In this document: positions 15,522 to 23,987 of the stretch, piece by piece
Position numbering within the stretch: position 1 is the stretch's first letter
Layout of the letters: each line of letters opens with the position of its first letter
IMG/VR virus record: IMGVR_UViG_3300021178_000017
Coordinates: 1-48,233 of that record
Source: a virus
Direction: 5' to 3' (one strand)
DNA length: 48,233 nt
Made by a program: the position numbers and the translations under genes
Notes under the pieces: generated by a model
What the model was told of the DNA's origin: nothing
The model's input: the letters and a program-made list of their open reading frames with translations, nothing else
The model's database searches: none

Positions 15522-17490
15522 CTGGTTAACTTGGCTATTGATGGCCGGCCGCGGGTTCGGCAAGACTCGGACCGGCACTGGTTGGACCCACGAAGAGGCG
15601 ATGCGCGAGGGCTGCCACATTGCCCTAGTCGCACGCAATCCAGCAGACTTCCGAGACTATATGTGGGATGGTCCCGGCGGGTTCCGGCGTAACTGTCCGA
15701 TGGGACAGATGCCGACCTATCAGTCATCAGTCCGTCGCGTCACTTGGCCGAACGGGTCAATTGGGACGATCTACTCGGGCGAGGACCCGGAAGCCATCCG
15801 CGGCTTCTCGGGGTCACGGTTCTGGATCGACGAGTTCGCGAAGTTCCGATATCCGGAGGACCTCTGGGACAATCTTCAGTTCGGCATGCGCGAGGTCTCA
15901 GTCAATAGACCGCGCGGCTTGATCACGACGACTCCGAGGCCGTCGCCCATTCTGAGAAAGATCATAAAACTGAAGGGGACGGTCAAAGTCGTTGGGACCA
16001 CCTACGAGAACCGCAACAATCTGGATCCGGCGTTCTTTGAGACAACGATCAAGGCCTATGAGGGGACGCGGCTCGGCAGGCAGGAGATCCAGGCAGAGAT
16101 TCTCGACGACGTTCAAGGAGCTCTCTGGACGAGGGCTATGATCGACAAGGCGCGAGCTGCGCCGGCCCGCATCCCGGATATGTCGCGGATCGTGGTGGCG
16201 ATTGATCCTTCTGGCGCGCGAGGTGCCGACGATGAGAATGCTAACTCTATTGGTATTGTCGTGGCTGGTCGTGGCGTTGATGGCCGTGGCTACATCCTGG
16301 CTGATCGGTCATGTAAACTTTCTCCGGCTGGATGGGCGCGCCGGGCACTCTTGGCCTATAACGGTTTCAGTGCGGACCGCATCATTGCCGAGCGGAACTT
16401 TGGCGGCGCGATGGTCGAGAGCACCATCAAGCTAGTCGCCGAGGCCATGGAGCCGCCGATGATCGTCTCCTACAGCGAGGTCGTGGCGTCCCGTGGGAAG
16501 GTCCAGCGGGCCGAGCCGGTAGCGGCTCTCTACGAGCAGGGGCGCGTCAGCCACATAGCTTCTGACACCCTCGAACTGGTCGAACTCGAGGATCAGCTTT
16601 GCCTGGCCGCCGGAACTCGCATTGAGACATCGCGTGGGCAAACACCGATCGAGGATGTGAGACGCGGCGATCTGGTGGCGACGCGAAATGGGCTTGCTCC
16701 AGTGCGTTGGGCTGGGAGGACTGGTGTGTCATCGTCATTAGTGCGAATGTGTACTCCAAGCTCAATGCTGGAAGCGACACCATGTCATCCCGTTTTCGTC
16801 CAGGACAAGTTTGTCAGTGCGCGACATGTGCGGCCTTCGGACAGCCTCCGCGTAAGCCCCAGATGGGGAAGCACGGCGAGCCAGTGGCATGGCGCGGGCG
16901 CTGGTATCACAGGATGGAGCGAGGGCATTTCCGGCACGCTAAGGGAGCTTTGCTTCATAGAGAAATCTATGAAAGCCATGTTGGACCGATCCCTCCTGGA
17001 TGGCATGTCCATCACCTCAATGGCGATCCCGGCGACGACCGTCCCGAGAATTTTGAGTGCATCAGTCCCGCAGAGCACTATCGACGCCATCCGCCGCGTG
17101 GCTGGCATCAGTCAGCAACTCATGAAACTCGCTCTCGCGCCACCAAGCGGATGTGGACAAATCGCAAGCCGCGCCCGTTCGTCTGTGTGGAGTGTGGTGC
17201 AAGCGGCCAGACGGTTAATCTGCGGCCTCAGTTCTACTGTTCAGTCAAATGTCAGCGACGTGCATTGTATCGCCGCAGCCGTGCCCGTATACAATCTGCA
17301 GGTCGAGGAGGGGTTCCTGCCTGAGTATTTTGCGAATGGCATTCTCGTTCACAATTGCCAGATGACCACATCGGGGTATCTTGGCGAAGGTTCGCCAGAC
17401 CGAGTGGACGCCGACGTGTGGGCGCTGACTGAGTTGATGCTGCCGAAGTCGACTTACGATTCGTCGATGAGTTGGGTATCTGGATCATGA
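15352..17490 (+). CDS. Terminase large subunit precursor containing an intein
   Basis: This is the packaging motor and nuclease. The N-terminal ATPase has Walker A AGRGFGKT at 65-72 and Walker B FWIDE at 157-161. The RNase H-like nuclease has Asp285 (VVAIDPSG), Glu347 (IIAERNFGG) and Asp686 (SPDRVDADVWAL). Between the last two, residues 417-668 are an intein, with Cys417 at the start and His-Asn before Cys669 at the end. Splicing would join EDQL to CQMTTSGYLGEG and give a normal 460-residue terminase. The insertion lies 17 residues before the last catalytic acid, the kind of conserved place inteins prefer. The start at 15352 overlaps the small subunit gene but is needed for the conserved N-terminal helix region. 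Confidence 0.9.
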   Translation: MSKVRHLERKSKAELLASLTQYERRKALRKLTDSEFARLATDWRFWARPKQLPPPGDWLTWLLMAGRGFGKTRTGTGWTHEEAMREGCHIALVARNPADFRDYMWDGPGGFRRNCPMGQMPTYQSSVRRVTWPNGSIGTIYSGEDPEAIRGFSGSRFWIDEFAKFRYPEDLWDNLQFGMREVSVNRPRGLITTTPRPSPILRKIIKLKGTVKVVGTTYENRNNLDPAFFETTIKAYEGTRLGRQEIQAEILDDVQGALWTRAMIDKARAAPARIPDMSRIVVAIDPSGARGADDENANSIGIVVAGRGVDGRGYILADRSCKLSPAGWARRALLAYNGFSADRIIAERNFGGAMVESTIKLVAEAMEPPMIVSYSEVVASRGKVQRAEPVAALYEQGRVSHIASDTLELVELEDQLCLAAGTRIETSRGQTPIEDVRRGDLVATRNGLAPVRWAGRTGVSSSLVRMCTPSSMLEATPCHPVFVQDKFVSARHVRPSDSLRVSPRWGSTASQWHGAGAGITGWSEGISGTLRELCFIEKSMKAMLDRSLLDGMSITSMAIPATTVPRILSASVPQSTIDAIRRVAGISQQLMKLALAPPSGCGQIASRARSSVWSVVQAARRLICGLSSTVQSNVSDVHCIAAAVPVYNLQVEEGFLPEYFANGILVHNCQMTTSGYLGEGSPDRVDADVWALTELMLPKSTYDSSMSWVSGS
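16600..17355 (+). mobile_element. Intein (Hint splicing domain) in the large terminase
   Basis: The 252-residue intein is in frame with the terminase. Block A is CLAAGTRIETSRGQTPIED, with GDLVATRNGLAPVRWAG after it. Block B is the TPCH of LEATPCHPVFV, and the C-terminal blocks are PVYNLQVEEG and YFANGILVHN followed by Cys. These are the residues needed for protein splicing: the first Cys, the block B His, the penultimate His and Asn, and the +1 Cys. The 450 or so bases between the two halves read, in this frame, as low-information Ser/Ala/Ile-rich sequence with no endonuclease. The endonuclease lies in another frame of the same DNA. Confidence 0.88.
16782..17324 (+). CDS. HNH endonuclease overprinted on the intein
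   Basis: In a frame shifted from the terminase/intein frame lies a 180-residue HNH nuclease. The core is WHVHHLNGDPGDDRPENF (17001-17054) followed by ISPAEHYRRH, the classic HNH_3 pattern with the catalytic His and metal-binding residues. A C-terminal zinc finger has CVECG and FYCSVKCQRR. The ATG at 16782 has a GGAAG site 6 bases upstream; an ATG at 16863 and the longer frame from 16707 are alternatives. It would be a homing nuclease that spreads the intein, made separately from it. That separation is unusual, since intein nucleases are normally in frame. Confidence 0.8.
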   Translation: MSSRFRPGQVCQCATCAAFGQPPRKPQMGKHGEPVAWRGRWYHRMERGHFRHAKGALLHREIYESHVGPIPPGWHVHHLNGDPGDDRPENFECISPAEHYRRHPPRGWHQSATHETRSRATKRMWTNRKPRPFVCVECGASGQTVNLRPQFYCSVKCQRRALYRRSRARIQSAGRGGVPA

Positions 17491-18293
17491 AACAGACGAC
17501 GAAGCTAGACGCGCTGCGAGCACTCGGACCGGGTGGCCTCGCACGCCAATTCGGCCCAGCCGGAAGCACCAAGCCTGCGGCGAACGTGGTCAATCTCCGG
17601 AAGGAGGTCGCTCAGGTTCAAGAGCGCATGGCGCTTCCAGCTGGCATCGATGTGGCTAGCGCTTCATTGCCGGCCACGTATGAGAACGCGAAGCGCGCTC
17701 TGGCAGAGTGTGAGCAGATAGACGAGTGCAAGGAGTGGGCCGACAAGGCGGCGGCTCTAGCTTCTTATGCGAAGCAGGCTGAGAACCAAGAACTTTTCGA
17801 CATAGCGCGCCGCATTCAAGCCAGGGCCGTCAGGCGCTATGGCGAACTCCTTCGTGAGTTTGATGGTCGTGGCGGGGATGCCAAAAGCAAAAGTACCGCT
17901 ACCGATACTTTTGCTCCGACGCAAAACAAAGTGGCTCGGAAGGCCGGCCTATCGAAGCGAAAACAGGTGACCGCGGTTCGTGTCGCTAGAGTTCCAGAAG
18001 AGAAGTTCGAGGAGCTTGTCGAAAAAGAGCGTCCGGCATCAATAAGTGAACTGGCAGAACTCGGGAAGGAACCGGCGAAGGCAGAGGTGAGCCAAGAAGG
18101 TGCAACCGAGAAAAGGCTAACGCTCGGTTCTATGCGGCGTCTGTCGTCGTGCGCTGACTATTCGCCGACGATGATTGCGGATGCCTTGTCGGAAGAAGAG
18201 CATGCTGAGTTCAGAACACTGGCGCTGAGAATAGGTCGATGGCTGGCGGAAGTCGCTGAGAGCCTCAAGGAAAAGAGCGGGGACGGCGCATGA
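17487..18293 (+). CDS. Hypothetical phage protein, regulator-like
   Basis: The 268-residue protein starts with an ATGA overlap on the terminase stop. Its middle part (YENAKRALAECEQIDECKEW and LFDIARRIQARAVRRYGELL) is a helical region common to phage and plasmid proteins of the ParB-like or replication-regulator kind. After it comes a basic stretch resembling a helix-turn-helix (NKVARKAGLSKRKQVTAVRV). DNA binding is therefore plausible but unproven. Its place between terminase and portal is odd for a regulator. Confidence 0.6.
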   Translation: MKQTTKLDALRALGPGGLARQFGPAGSTKPAANVVNLRKEVAQVQERMALPAGIDVASASLPATYENAKRALAECEQIDECKEWADKAAALASYAKQAENQELFDIARRIQARAVRRYGELLREFDGRGGDAKSKSTATDTFAPTQNKVARKAGLSKRKQVTAVRVARVPEEKFEELVEKERPASISELAELGKEPAKAEVSQEGATEKRLTLGSMRRLSSCADYSPTMIADALSEEEHAEFRTLALRIGRWLAEVAESLKEKSGDGA

Positions 18294-18790
18294 CCAGTCG
18301 CGCCGATCTACCGAAGCCAGACCGTTCGATACCGCCGCGGGATAGGGGCGTATCTTCTTCAAGCGAGCGCCTTGCTAAATCAGCGAACGCTGTGGTCAAC
18401 GAACTGACGTTGCAGGAACACCAAGACTATCTGGTATGGATTCTTCTTCAGCGACCGTTGTTACGCGAAGAGGCTGTTGCTGTCGGCCATCGCCATAATG
18501 AGATCGAAGCCTACTTCGGACCAGATGCACCCCGAGCGCAGGCCGTAGCCGGAGAGGGGAAGCTCGCCAGCAATCCGGCTGGAGCTACGGCCACCCCTTC
18601 CCGCGATGCCTTCCATCGCATTGCACCGGTCACGATGGCCGCCGAGAAGCCGACCGGCTTTGACCGTCTCCGGGCACGCACGATGGGCTTTACTGGCGAC
18701 GTCTGTCTCAATTGCGGCTCGACAAGGATGGCGCGCAACGGCTCCTGCCTGATATGTCAAGAGTGCGGGCAGACGACGGGCTGCTCGTGA
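18290..18790 (+). CDS. Hypothetical protein with an RNR-like C-terminal zinc motif
   Basis: The last 35 residues of this 166-residue protein (CLNCGSTRMARNGSC then ICQECGQTTGCS) are strikingly like the C-terminal zinc domain of B12-dependent ribonucleotide reductases. The reductase itself is absent, and the N-terminal part (LTLQEHQDYLVWILLQRPLL) is unrelated. Four cysteines would bind zinc. Phages often carry such orphan zinc tails with unknown purpose. The ATG overlaps the previous stop by ATGA. Confidence 0.6.
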   Translation: MTSRADLPKPDRSIPPRDRGVSSSSERLAKSANAVVNELTLQEHQDYLVWILLQRPLLREEAVAVGHRHNEIEAYFGPDAPRAQAVAGEGKLASNPAGATATPSRDAFHRIAPVTMAAEKPTGFDRLRARTMGFTGDVCLNCGSTRMARNGSCLICQECGQTTGCS

Positions 18791-18990
18791 TGGGCGGTAA
18801 TCCATTCATCGTTTCCTGCTCGCCGTCAGACCTCATTCGGCTGGCGATGGCTTGCCTGCGCGTCGGTGACGCGGATGGCGCTAGGCGATATGCCGCCGAG
18901 GCAAGGCGCGTGTGCCGAGCCTGCGGGCGTAGGTTCAATGATGGGGAGACCTGTCATATGGGCGGCTGTCCGATGGGCGGAGATTTTTGA
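18790..18990 (+). CDS. Small zinc-ribbon-like protein
   Basis: The 66-residue protein has an N-terminal helix pair (SPSDLIRLAMACLRVGDADG) and a Cys-rich C-terminus (CRACGRRFNDGETCHMGGCP) that could hold a zinc ion. The ATG overlaps the previous stop by one base, and its own stop overlaps the portal start, so it is inside a tightly coupled operon. The function is unknown. Confidence 0.55.
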   Translation: MGGNPFIVSCSPSDLIRLAMACLRVGDADGARRYAAEARRVCRACGRRFNDGETCHMGGCPMGGDF

Positions 18991-21623
18991 TGAGCCTCGT
19001 CTCCTACGCCGCGTCGATCAAAGACTCGCTGGTCAATTTCGTCACCGGCCTTGGTACGGCGAAGGACCCGCGTCGTTCGACCCACTATCACGAGTCGTTC
19101 CTCGACCGGAATGTCCTCGAAATCATGTATCGGTCGGACTGGCTGGCTCGAAAGATTGTCGATGCCCCCGCCGAAGACGCTACTAGGGAATGGCGGACGT
19201 GGCTGGCCGAGAAGGCCGACGTCGCCAAGATCGAGAAGTTGGAGAAGTCGCTTCAGATCCAGCGCAAGACGAGGGAAGCGCTGATCCGGGCTCGGCTCTA
19301 TGGCGGTGGGGCGATGGTCCTCGGCGTCGACCAGGGACAGCCTGACGAAGAACTCGACCTGACGGCGATCCAGAAGGACTCGCTCAAGTTCGTCGTTGTC
19401 TTGAATAGGTGGGAGTTGAACGCCGGCCCACGCATCTACAACGTGGATTCGCCATACTACACCCGGCCAGAGTACTACACCGTCGCGACGCCGATGTTTG
19501 GTTTTTTCGGGGAGACCGGTGGCGCCTACCCGAACAGCATCGGCCCCAACGGGATGACCTATCAGTATCCGCAGGGCCAGGCCCCGCCAGCGAGGTCGCC
19601 CAACGATCCGCTGCCGAAGTCGTATGCAGGAGGGAGAACCCAAGAGGTCAACCGTTTGGCCAGCTATGCCTCGCCTGGCATGGTCGCCATTCACCCGTCA
19701 CGAGTGGTCGAGTTCTGCGGCAACGAGTTACCAGACTGGCGCTTGGCGCCGATCGGCGGCAATTGGGGCGATCCGGTGCTTCAGACCGTTGAGGACAGTC
19801 TCAAGGACTTCCAGATGATCATCGCGGGCTTGGCCTCGATGATCAACGACATGAAGATGGATGTCGTCAAGATTCCGGAGCTGTCCCGAAAGCTGTCGAC
19901 CGCCGAGAATTCGTCCAAGCTCCTCCAGCGTTTCACGCTCGCTAACCAGGCCAAGAGCACCATCAACACACTGCTCCTCGATAAGGAGGAGGACTGGGAG
20001 AGGATAACGACACAGTTCGGCTCGACGCCTGGACTGATCGAGATCGCGATGCAGGTTGCATGCGCGGCCGGCGGCATTCCGCTTAGCCGAGCGATGGGCT
20101 CGGCGCCGAACAAGGGTCTCGACTCGAAGGGCGGCTCGGGCGGCGAGATTGATATCCGCAACTACTACGACGTGGTCAGTTCGGACCAGATCACGAAGTA
20201 CAAACCAAAGATGACGTCGCTCGATATCAGCTTGGCTTGCTCAGCTCTCGGGCCGAAGGGCATCGACGTCGATTATAACTGGAATCCTCTCTACAAGCCG
20301 ACGGCAGCGGAAGAGGCCCAGAACGCGCTCGTGAAGGCCCAGGCGACCCAAGTCTACGTCGGGAGCGGCCTGATTAATGAGGACGCGCTACGCCAAGGCG
20401 TAGTCAACCAACTGATCGAGGATGACGTTTATCCAGGGCTCGATGACGCGATCGATGAGTTCGGTGCCGAGCCAGAGGAAGAGCCGCCACCCGAGCCGCC
20501 GCCGACACCGCCGACTGGGTTCCTGCCAAAGGGACAGTTTGAGCCCAATCCGTTCGCCATGCTCAAGGCCCAGAAGGGCGGGCCGCTGCCGCCGGACAAG
20601 CCGCCTCAGAAGCAGATCGCCAAGGACGCCGTCGAGGACGAGCCGCGTGATGATCGCGGGCAGTGGACATCAGGAGGCGGAGGCGGTGAAGAGAAGCCGA
20701 CGCTCGCCGGGGGTAAGCTGTCGGGCATGCCTCATGCGAAGTACCACGGCGGCGACCCGCGATTACCAGAAGGTCACACCTATCACCAAGCGCCGAGCGG
20801 CAACTGGCATGTGGCGAACCCAGACGGTGATTCGCTAGGCTTTGGCAAGACCAAGCGAGATGCAGTAGAATCAGCAAAGCAGAACTACAAGCGATTTGCC
20901 GCCAAGCAGAAGAAGGTTGAGGCGAGGGACTTCGACCCTGACGAGCCGCGAGATGAGACGGGGAAGTGGACCGGCGGCGGAGGTGAGTTGACGTCAGAAG
21001 GCGATCACGATCAGACGTTTCGATTGAGCCACGAAAGTCTGATCCCAGGCACTGGCGTCAGTAAAGGATTCTCTGTCGTTAGGGCCTCAAGCATGGAGAA
21101 TGCGGCGAAGCAGTTGATGGCCGAAAGAGGCATCTCGCACATATCAATCAAAAGCAGGTCGATGAGCGCCGAGAAACCTGCCTCGCAGGCGCGACCGGTT
21201 GATCAGTTGTTTGAATTGCATCCAGGAGCCAAGGAAGAAGCGGAAAAGCGGCACGTCGAGTTGACGGCGGCGAAAGAAAAAGAATCAGCCGCCGCCATGA
21301 AGACGGCAGAAAGGGCGGCGGCGAAGGTAGCCGGCGCGCCCGATGTAGCAGGAATGAAGGGGAAGGAAATCGCCAAGGAGGCTTCTGAGCACGGCGGCCA
21401 TCTCGCAAAACTACAGGAAGAATTTGTCAAGAGAGGTATGGAACACGCAAGTGGATGGGGCATGCGCCCAGAGTTCTTCTCGTTGCATGAGGGCAAGCCA
21501 GGAATTGCTGCTGCGAAGACGATCAAAGGACGCTTGGATGCCTTGAAAGCAGAAGCTGTTTTGCGTGGCGGTTCAGGCAAGATGAAATCACCTAAATTTG
21601 CCAACAAGACTAGGGCCGGATGA
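18990..21623 (+). CDS. Portal protein with long C-terminal extension (DUF1073-like)
   Basis: Residues 1 to about 500 are a portal protein of the DUF1073 type, the ring at the capsid vertex through which DNA is packed: RSDWLARKIVDAPAEDATRE, the central PSRVVEFCGNELPDW, and GGIPLSRAMGSAPNKGLDSK are typical. A Pro/Glu-rich hinge (EPPPEPPPTPPTGF) leads to an extra 350 residues that most portals lack. The extension contains two copies of a PRD-x-x-G-x-W-T-x-GGG motif and a helical Ala/Lys/Glu-rich region. It may be cleaved by the prohead protease or be injected, but nothing here proves that. The ATG at 18990 is used; the TTG one codon before is less likely. Confidence 0.82.
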   Translation: MSLVSYAASIKDSLVNFVTGLGTAKDPRRSTHYHESFLDRNVLEIMYRSDWLARKIVDAPAEDATREWRTWLAEKADVAKIEKLEKSLQIQRKTREALIRARLYGGGAMVLGVDQGQPDEELDLTAIQKDSLKFVVVLNRWELNAGPRIYNVDSPYYTRPEYYTVATPMFGFFGETGGAYPNSIGPNGMTYQYPQGQAPPARSPNDPLPKSYAGGRTQEVNRLASYASPGMVAIHPSRVVEFCGNELPDWRLAPIGGNWGDPVLQTVEDSLKDFQMIIAGLASMINDMKMDVVKIPELSRKLSTAENSSKLLQRFTLANQAKSTINTLLLDKEEDWERITTQFGSTPGLIEIAMQVACAAGGIPLSRAMGSAPNKGLDSKGGSGGEIDIRNYYDVVSSDQITKYKPKMTSLDISLACSALGPKGIDVDYNWNPLYKPTAAEEAQNALVKAQATQVYVGSGLINEDALRQGVVNQLIEDDVYPGLDDAIDEFGAEPEEEPPPEPPPTPPTGFLPKGQFEPNPFAMLKAQKGGPLPPDKPPQKQIAKDAVEDEPRDDRGQWTSGGGGGEEKPTLAGGKLSGMPHAKYHGGDPRLPEGHTYHQAPSGNWHVANPDGDSLGFGKTKRDAVESAKQNYKRFAAKQKKVEARDFDPDEPRDETGKWTGGGGELTSEGDHDQTFRLSHESLIPGTGVSKGFSVVRASSMENAAKQLMAERGISHISIKSRSMSAEKPASQARPVDQLFELHPGAKEEAEKRHVELTAAKEKESAAAMKTAERAAAKVAGAPDVAGMKGKEIAKEASEHGGHLAKLQEEFVKRGMEHASGWGMRPEFFSLHEGKPGIAAAKTIKGRLDALKAEAVLRGGSGKMKSPKFANKTRAG

Positions 21624-22954
21624 CGAGCCGCGATCCGACTGGACTGACTGATGTCCGCAACGCCATCGGTGGGGAGATGGACAAGCGATGGAATGCTGTC
21701 CGCCGCATCGCCCGCCGTGCTCTTGCGCCGGCCACCTCAAAGGAAGCCGCGCCGCCTATGCGGCCCGAAGTCTCGCCGCCACTCGATATTCGTGGGTGGC
21801 TGTCTGACCAACTCGCCTATCGCGTCGGCGGCCGCGATGGGCGCTGGCTCTATCCCCACCTCGAGACCGCGGCGAGCCGCGCCGTGGATCGAGTAGGCAG
21901 GCTGACGGGAGGTTCCTCCTCCCGCTTACCCGTCGACCTGCCGCCTGCGTCGTTGCCGGCCTGCCATCTCGCTTCGGCCACATACCTCGCCGGGATATGC
22001 GCGGACACTGCGGCGGAAGCTCACTCTGCCGTGGCTGAGGGGCTGCTGCGCCGCCCTGGTAGAGGTCCGTCGGTTCGGGCCGTGGACCGCGCTCTCCTAC
22101 GCGGGCGATCTCGGTCCCGCGTCCTTGCAGAGCACGCGATCACGCAGGCTCATGCTCAGGCGACGCTCGACGCTCTGCGCGCCGCCGGGATCGAGCTGGT
22201 CGGGTCGATCAGCGAGCATCGGGCGCTTCCGATTTCTGATCAATTTATCGATCCAGAAACCGAAGTGGCCGAGGACCATGACCACGACGTTCCTGAGCTG
22301 TCCTGCATGTCACGCGACGGCCGGACATTCTACTGGGATCGCCGGCTACCACTGACCGCTCAGATCGGCGACAAGACCGCCTTCGTTCCAGAACTGCTCA
22401 GCGACCATGAGACTGCTGAGTTGAAGATGGTCCGCGACCTTCAAGCCGTCTTCATCATGGAGCATGGCCGCGAGCCAGACCAGGCAGAGCGCGTCGCCAT
22501 CTACGAACGCGCTCACCATCGTGGTGGCCTAGTTGCCGAGAAGGCCGAGGCAGATCGCCAAGGAATCGACTGGCGAAAGTGGAACGACTGGTGCGGCGCC
22601 AAGTATGAGGAGATCAAGTCGCTGCCGGTAACCAACCCAGTACCCGATCCGCACGTGCGGCCGGCACCGCACGATCGCGGCGACTACGAGGAGACGCTCG
22701 ACGCGGACGATCCCTACTGGCGCTCTTCCCACTCAGGCAAGTTCGTGACCAAGGCGCACCATGCGGCGCTTGATCCCGACGATGAGTGGGAAGGGCCAGA
22801 AGAGGGCTCGGTTGGCGTCGAGACGGCGGAGGATGATCGCGTCTGTCAAGTCTGCGAAGACATTTCTGACAATGGGCCTTATACTATTGATGAGGCGCGC
22901 GACCTAATTCCCTCGCATCCAGGATGCCGATGCCTTCTGGTCCCGGCCGATTGA
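21620..22954 (+). CDS. Minor head protein, MuF-like
   Basis: This 444-residue protein starts on the portal stop (ATGA) and ends with VCQVCEDISDNGPYTIDEA and HPGCRCLLV, the signature end of Mu gpF-like head morphogenesis proteins. The N-terminal half is Arg/Ala-rich and helical. Near residue 370 is a short RSSHSGKFVTKAHHAALDP motif that recurs as an accessory tail in phage proteins. MuF proteins join portal and capsid during assembly and may enter the cell with the DNA. Confidence 0.75.
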   Translation: MTSRDPTGLTDVRNAIGGEMDKRWNAVRRIARRALAPATSKEAAPPMRPEVSPPLDIRGWLSDQLAYRVGGRDGRWLYPHLETAASRAVDRVGRLTGGSSSRLPVDLPPASLPACHLASATYLAGICADTAAEAHSAVAEGLLRRPGRGPSVRAVDRALLRGRSRSRVLAEHAITQAHAQATLDALRAAGIELVGSISEHRALPISDQFIDPETEVAEDHDHDVPELSCMSRDGRTFYWDRRLPLTAQIGDKTAFVPELLSDHETAELKMVRDLQAVFIMEHGREPDQAERVAIYERAHHRGGLVAEKAEADRQGIDWRKWNDWCGAKYEEIKSLPVTNPVPDPHVRPAPHDRGDYEETLDADDPYWRSSHSGKFVTKAHHAALDPDDEWEGPEEGSVGVETAEDDRVCQVCEDISDNGPYTIDEARDLIPSHPGCRCLLVPAD

Positions 22955-22955
22955 G

Positions 22956-23249
22956 ATGATGATAGCTAAGGCTCTATTCGTCAGTTCGCTGGCTTTCCAG
23001 TTGGCCTATGACACGGACCCCTATCGCGGATACAAGCAGATCGGGACCACCATCTCGTGCTGCGGCGGTAACGACTGTGCGGTCCTGCCAGATCAGGCTG
23101 TTCACGCGGTCAAGGGCGGCTACCAAGTCGATGGATGGGGATTCATCCCGAACGAGCGCGCCCAGTCCGGCCCTGACCCGTACCACTATCACCTCTGCCA
23201 TGCTGGGCCGACGCTCTACTGCTTTCTAACGCCGGCACCCGGCATATGA
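22956..23249 (+). CDS. Small secreted Cys-rich protein
   Basis: The 97-residue protein has a short hydrophobic N-terminus (AKALFVSSLAFQLAYDT) that looks like a signal sequence, then a CCGGNDCAVLP motif and a C-terminal LCHAGPTLYCFLTP. Similar small exported proteins with CCxGxDC occur in rhizobial-type genomes, without a known function. An accessory (moron) role toward the host envelope is a guess. Its stop overlaps the next small gene as ATGA. Confidence 0.55.
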   Translation: MMIAKALFVSSLAFQLAYDTDPYRGYKQIGTTISCCGGNDCAVLPDQAVHAVKGGYQVDGWGFIPNERAQSGPDPYHYHLCHAGPTLYCFLTPAPGI

Positions 23250-23407
23250 CCGAGAGTTGGCAATCCTATCGTCCAGTCCTCGGTGTCCGCATCGGTCGCT
23301 GCGACCTACCGGGCGCGACCATGTGGATCATCAGCTTCTGGAGGACGTTTGCCGTCATCGCCTCGATGGAGGCGCGCTACCTGTGCCTGATCTGGTGCGA
23401 CGGATGA
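23246..23407 (+). CDS. Short hydrophobic 53-residue protein
   Basis: This frame was found by hand between two genes. The ATG overlaps the preceding stop (ATGA, 23246-23249) and its own stop overlaps the next start (ATGA, 23404-23407). Residues 26-50 are hydrophobic (MWIISFWRTFAVIASM), so it is possibly membrane-inserted. Double coupling is the main evidence. The function is unknown. Confidence 0.5.
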   Translation: MTESWQSYRPVLGVRIGRCDLPGATMWIISFWRTFAVIASMEARYLCLIWCDG

Positions 23408-23985
23408 CCGACCTCCGCACCTGGGATGCGTGGCGCGAGAATCACCAGCCGTTCGAGCTAGGTTGGTGGCGGGAGCACGCGCAGAACTACCAGGACCCGA
23501 CCTTCACGCAGATGTGGCAGGTCTTCAGCGACTTCATCGAGCCGCGCGGGCGGATAATCGACATAGGGTGTGGTCCGCGGCCGCCGTTTGCGCCCTGCGT
23601 GGTAATAGAGCCGCTGGCCGACGCCTACCTCGATCTGCCTGGCGTCGACCATACGTGGTGGTGGGGCGTCGAGGTTCACGCCCAGCCGGCCGAGCAGCGC
23701 GTCCCCGGTCTCTTGGGCGACACGATCGTCTGCTGGAACGCGATCGACCACGCCATCGGTTGGCGCGATATACTCGACAACATGGTCGCCTATGCGGCGC
23801 CACATGCCCACCTGGCGCTTAGCACCGACTTCTGGCCGCCATTCGACGGCCACCCAGGGTTCGACCGCGATGAGTTCCTCGCCGAAGTCGACAAAAGGTT
23901 TATCACCATCAGGAGGCGGGACAAGCGGGAGGACGACCTGATCTGGCGTGAGGTCGCCCTCATCCTCCATGTCAAGGAGACCTAG
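23404..23985 (+). CDS. SAM-dependent methyltransferase in the head cluster
   Basis: The 193-residue protein has a class I methyltransferase core: RIIDIGCGPRPPF is motif I, LLGDTIVCWNAIDHAIGW is the motif IV region, and NMVAYAAPHAHLALSTDF is the motif V/VI region. I use the ATG at 23404, in a double overlap with the preceding small gene; a longer frame from 23257 has no ribosome site and covers the small gene. The substrate is unknown (sugar, protein and small-molecule methyltransferases share this pattern). Its position inside the head genes marks it as an accessory gene. Confidence 0.65.
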   Translation: MTDLRTWDAWRENHQPFELGWWREHAQNYQDPTFTQMWQVFSDFIEPRGRIIDIGCGPRPPFAPCVVIEPLADAYLDLPGVDHTWWWGVEVHAQPAEQRVPGLLGDTIVCWNAIDHAIGWRDILDNMVAYAAPHAHLALSTDFWPPFDGHPGFDRDEFLAEVDKRFITIRRRDKREDDLIWREVALILHVKET

Positions 23986-23987
23986 CA

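Noticed and set aside
16600-17355. Group I intron with an HNH gene as the explanation of the terminase insertion
   Set aside because: The insertion is in frame with Cys...HN-Cys splicing residues and Hint blocks, so protein splicing explains it; no intron core was needed or seen.
18290-18790. Ribonucleotide reductase fragment
   Set aside because: Only the zinc tail matches; there is no catalytic barrel sequence upstream, so I call it an orphan domain rather than a broken reductase.
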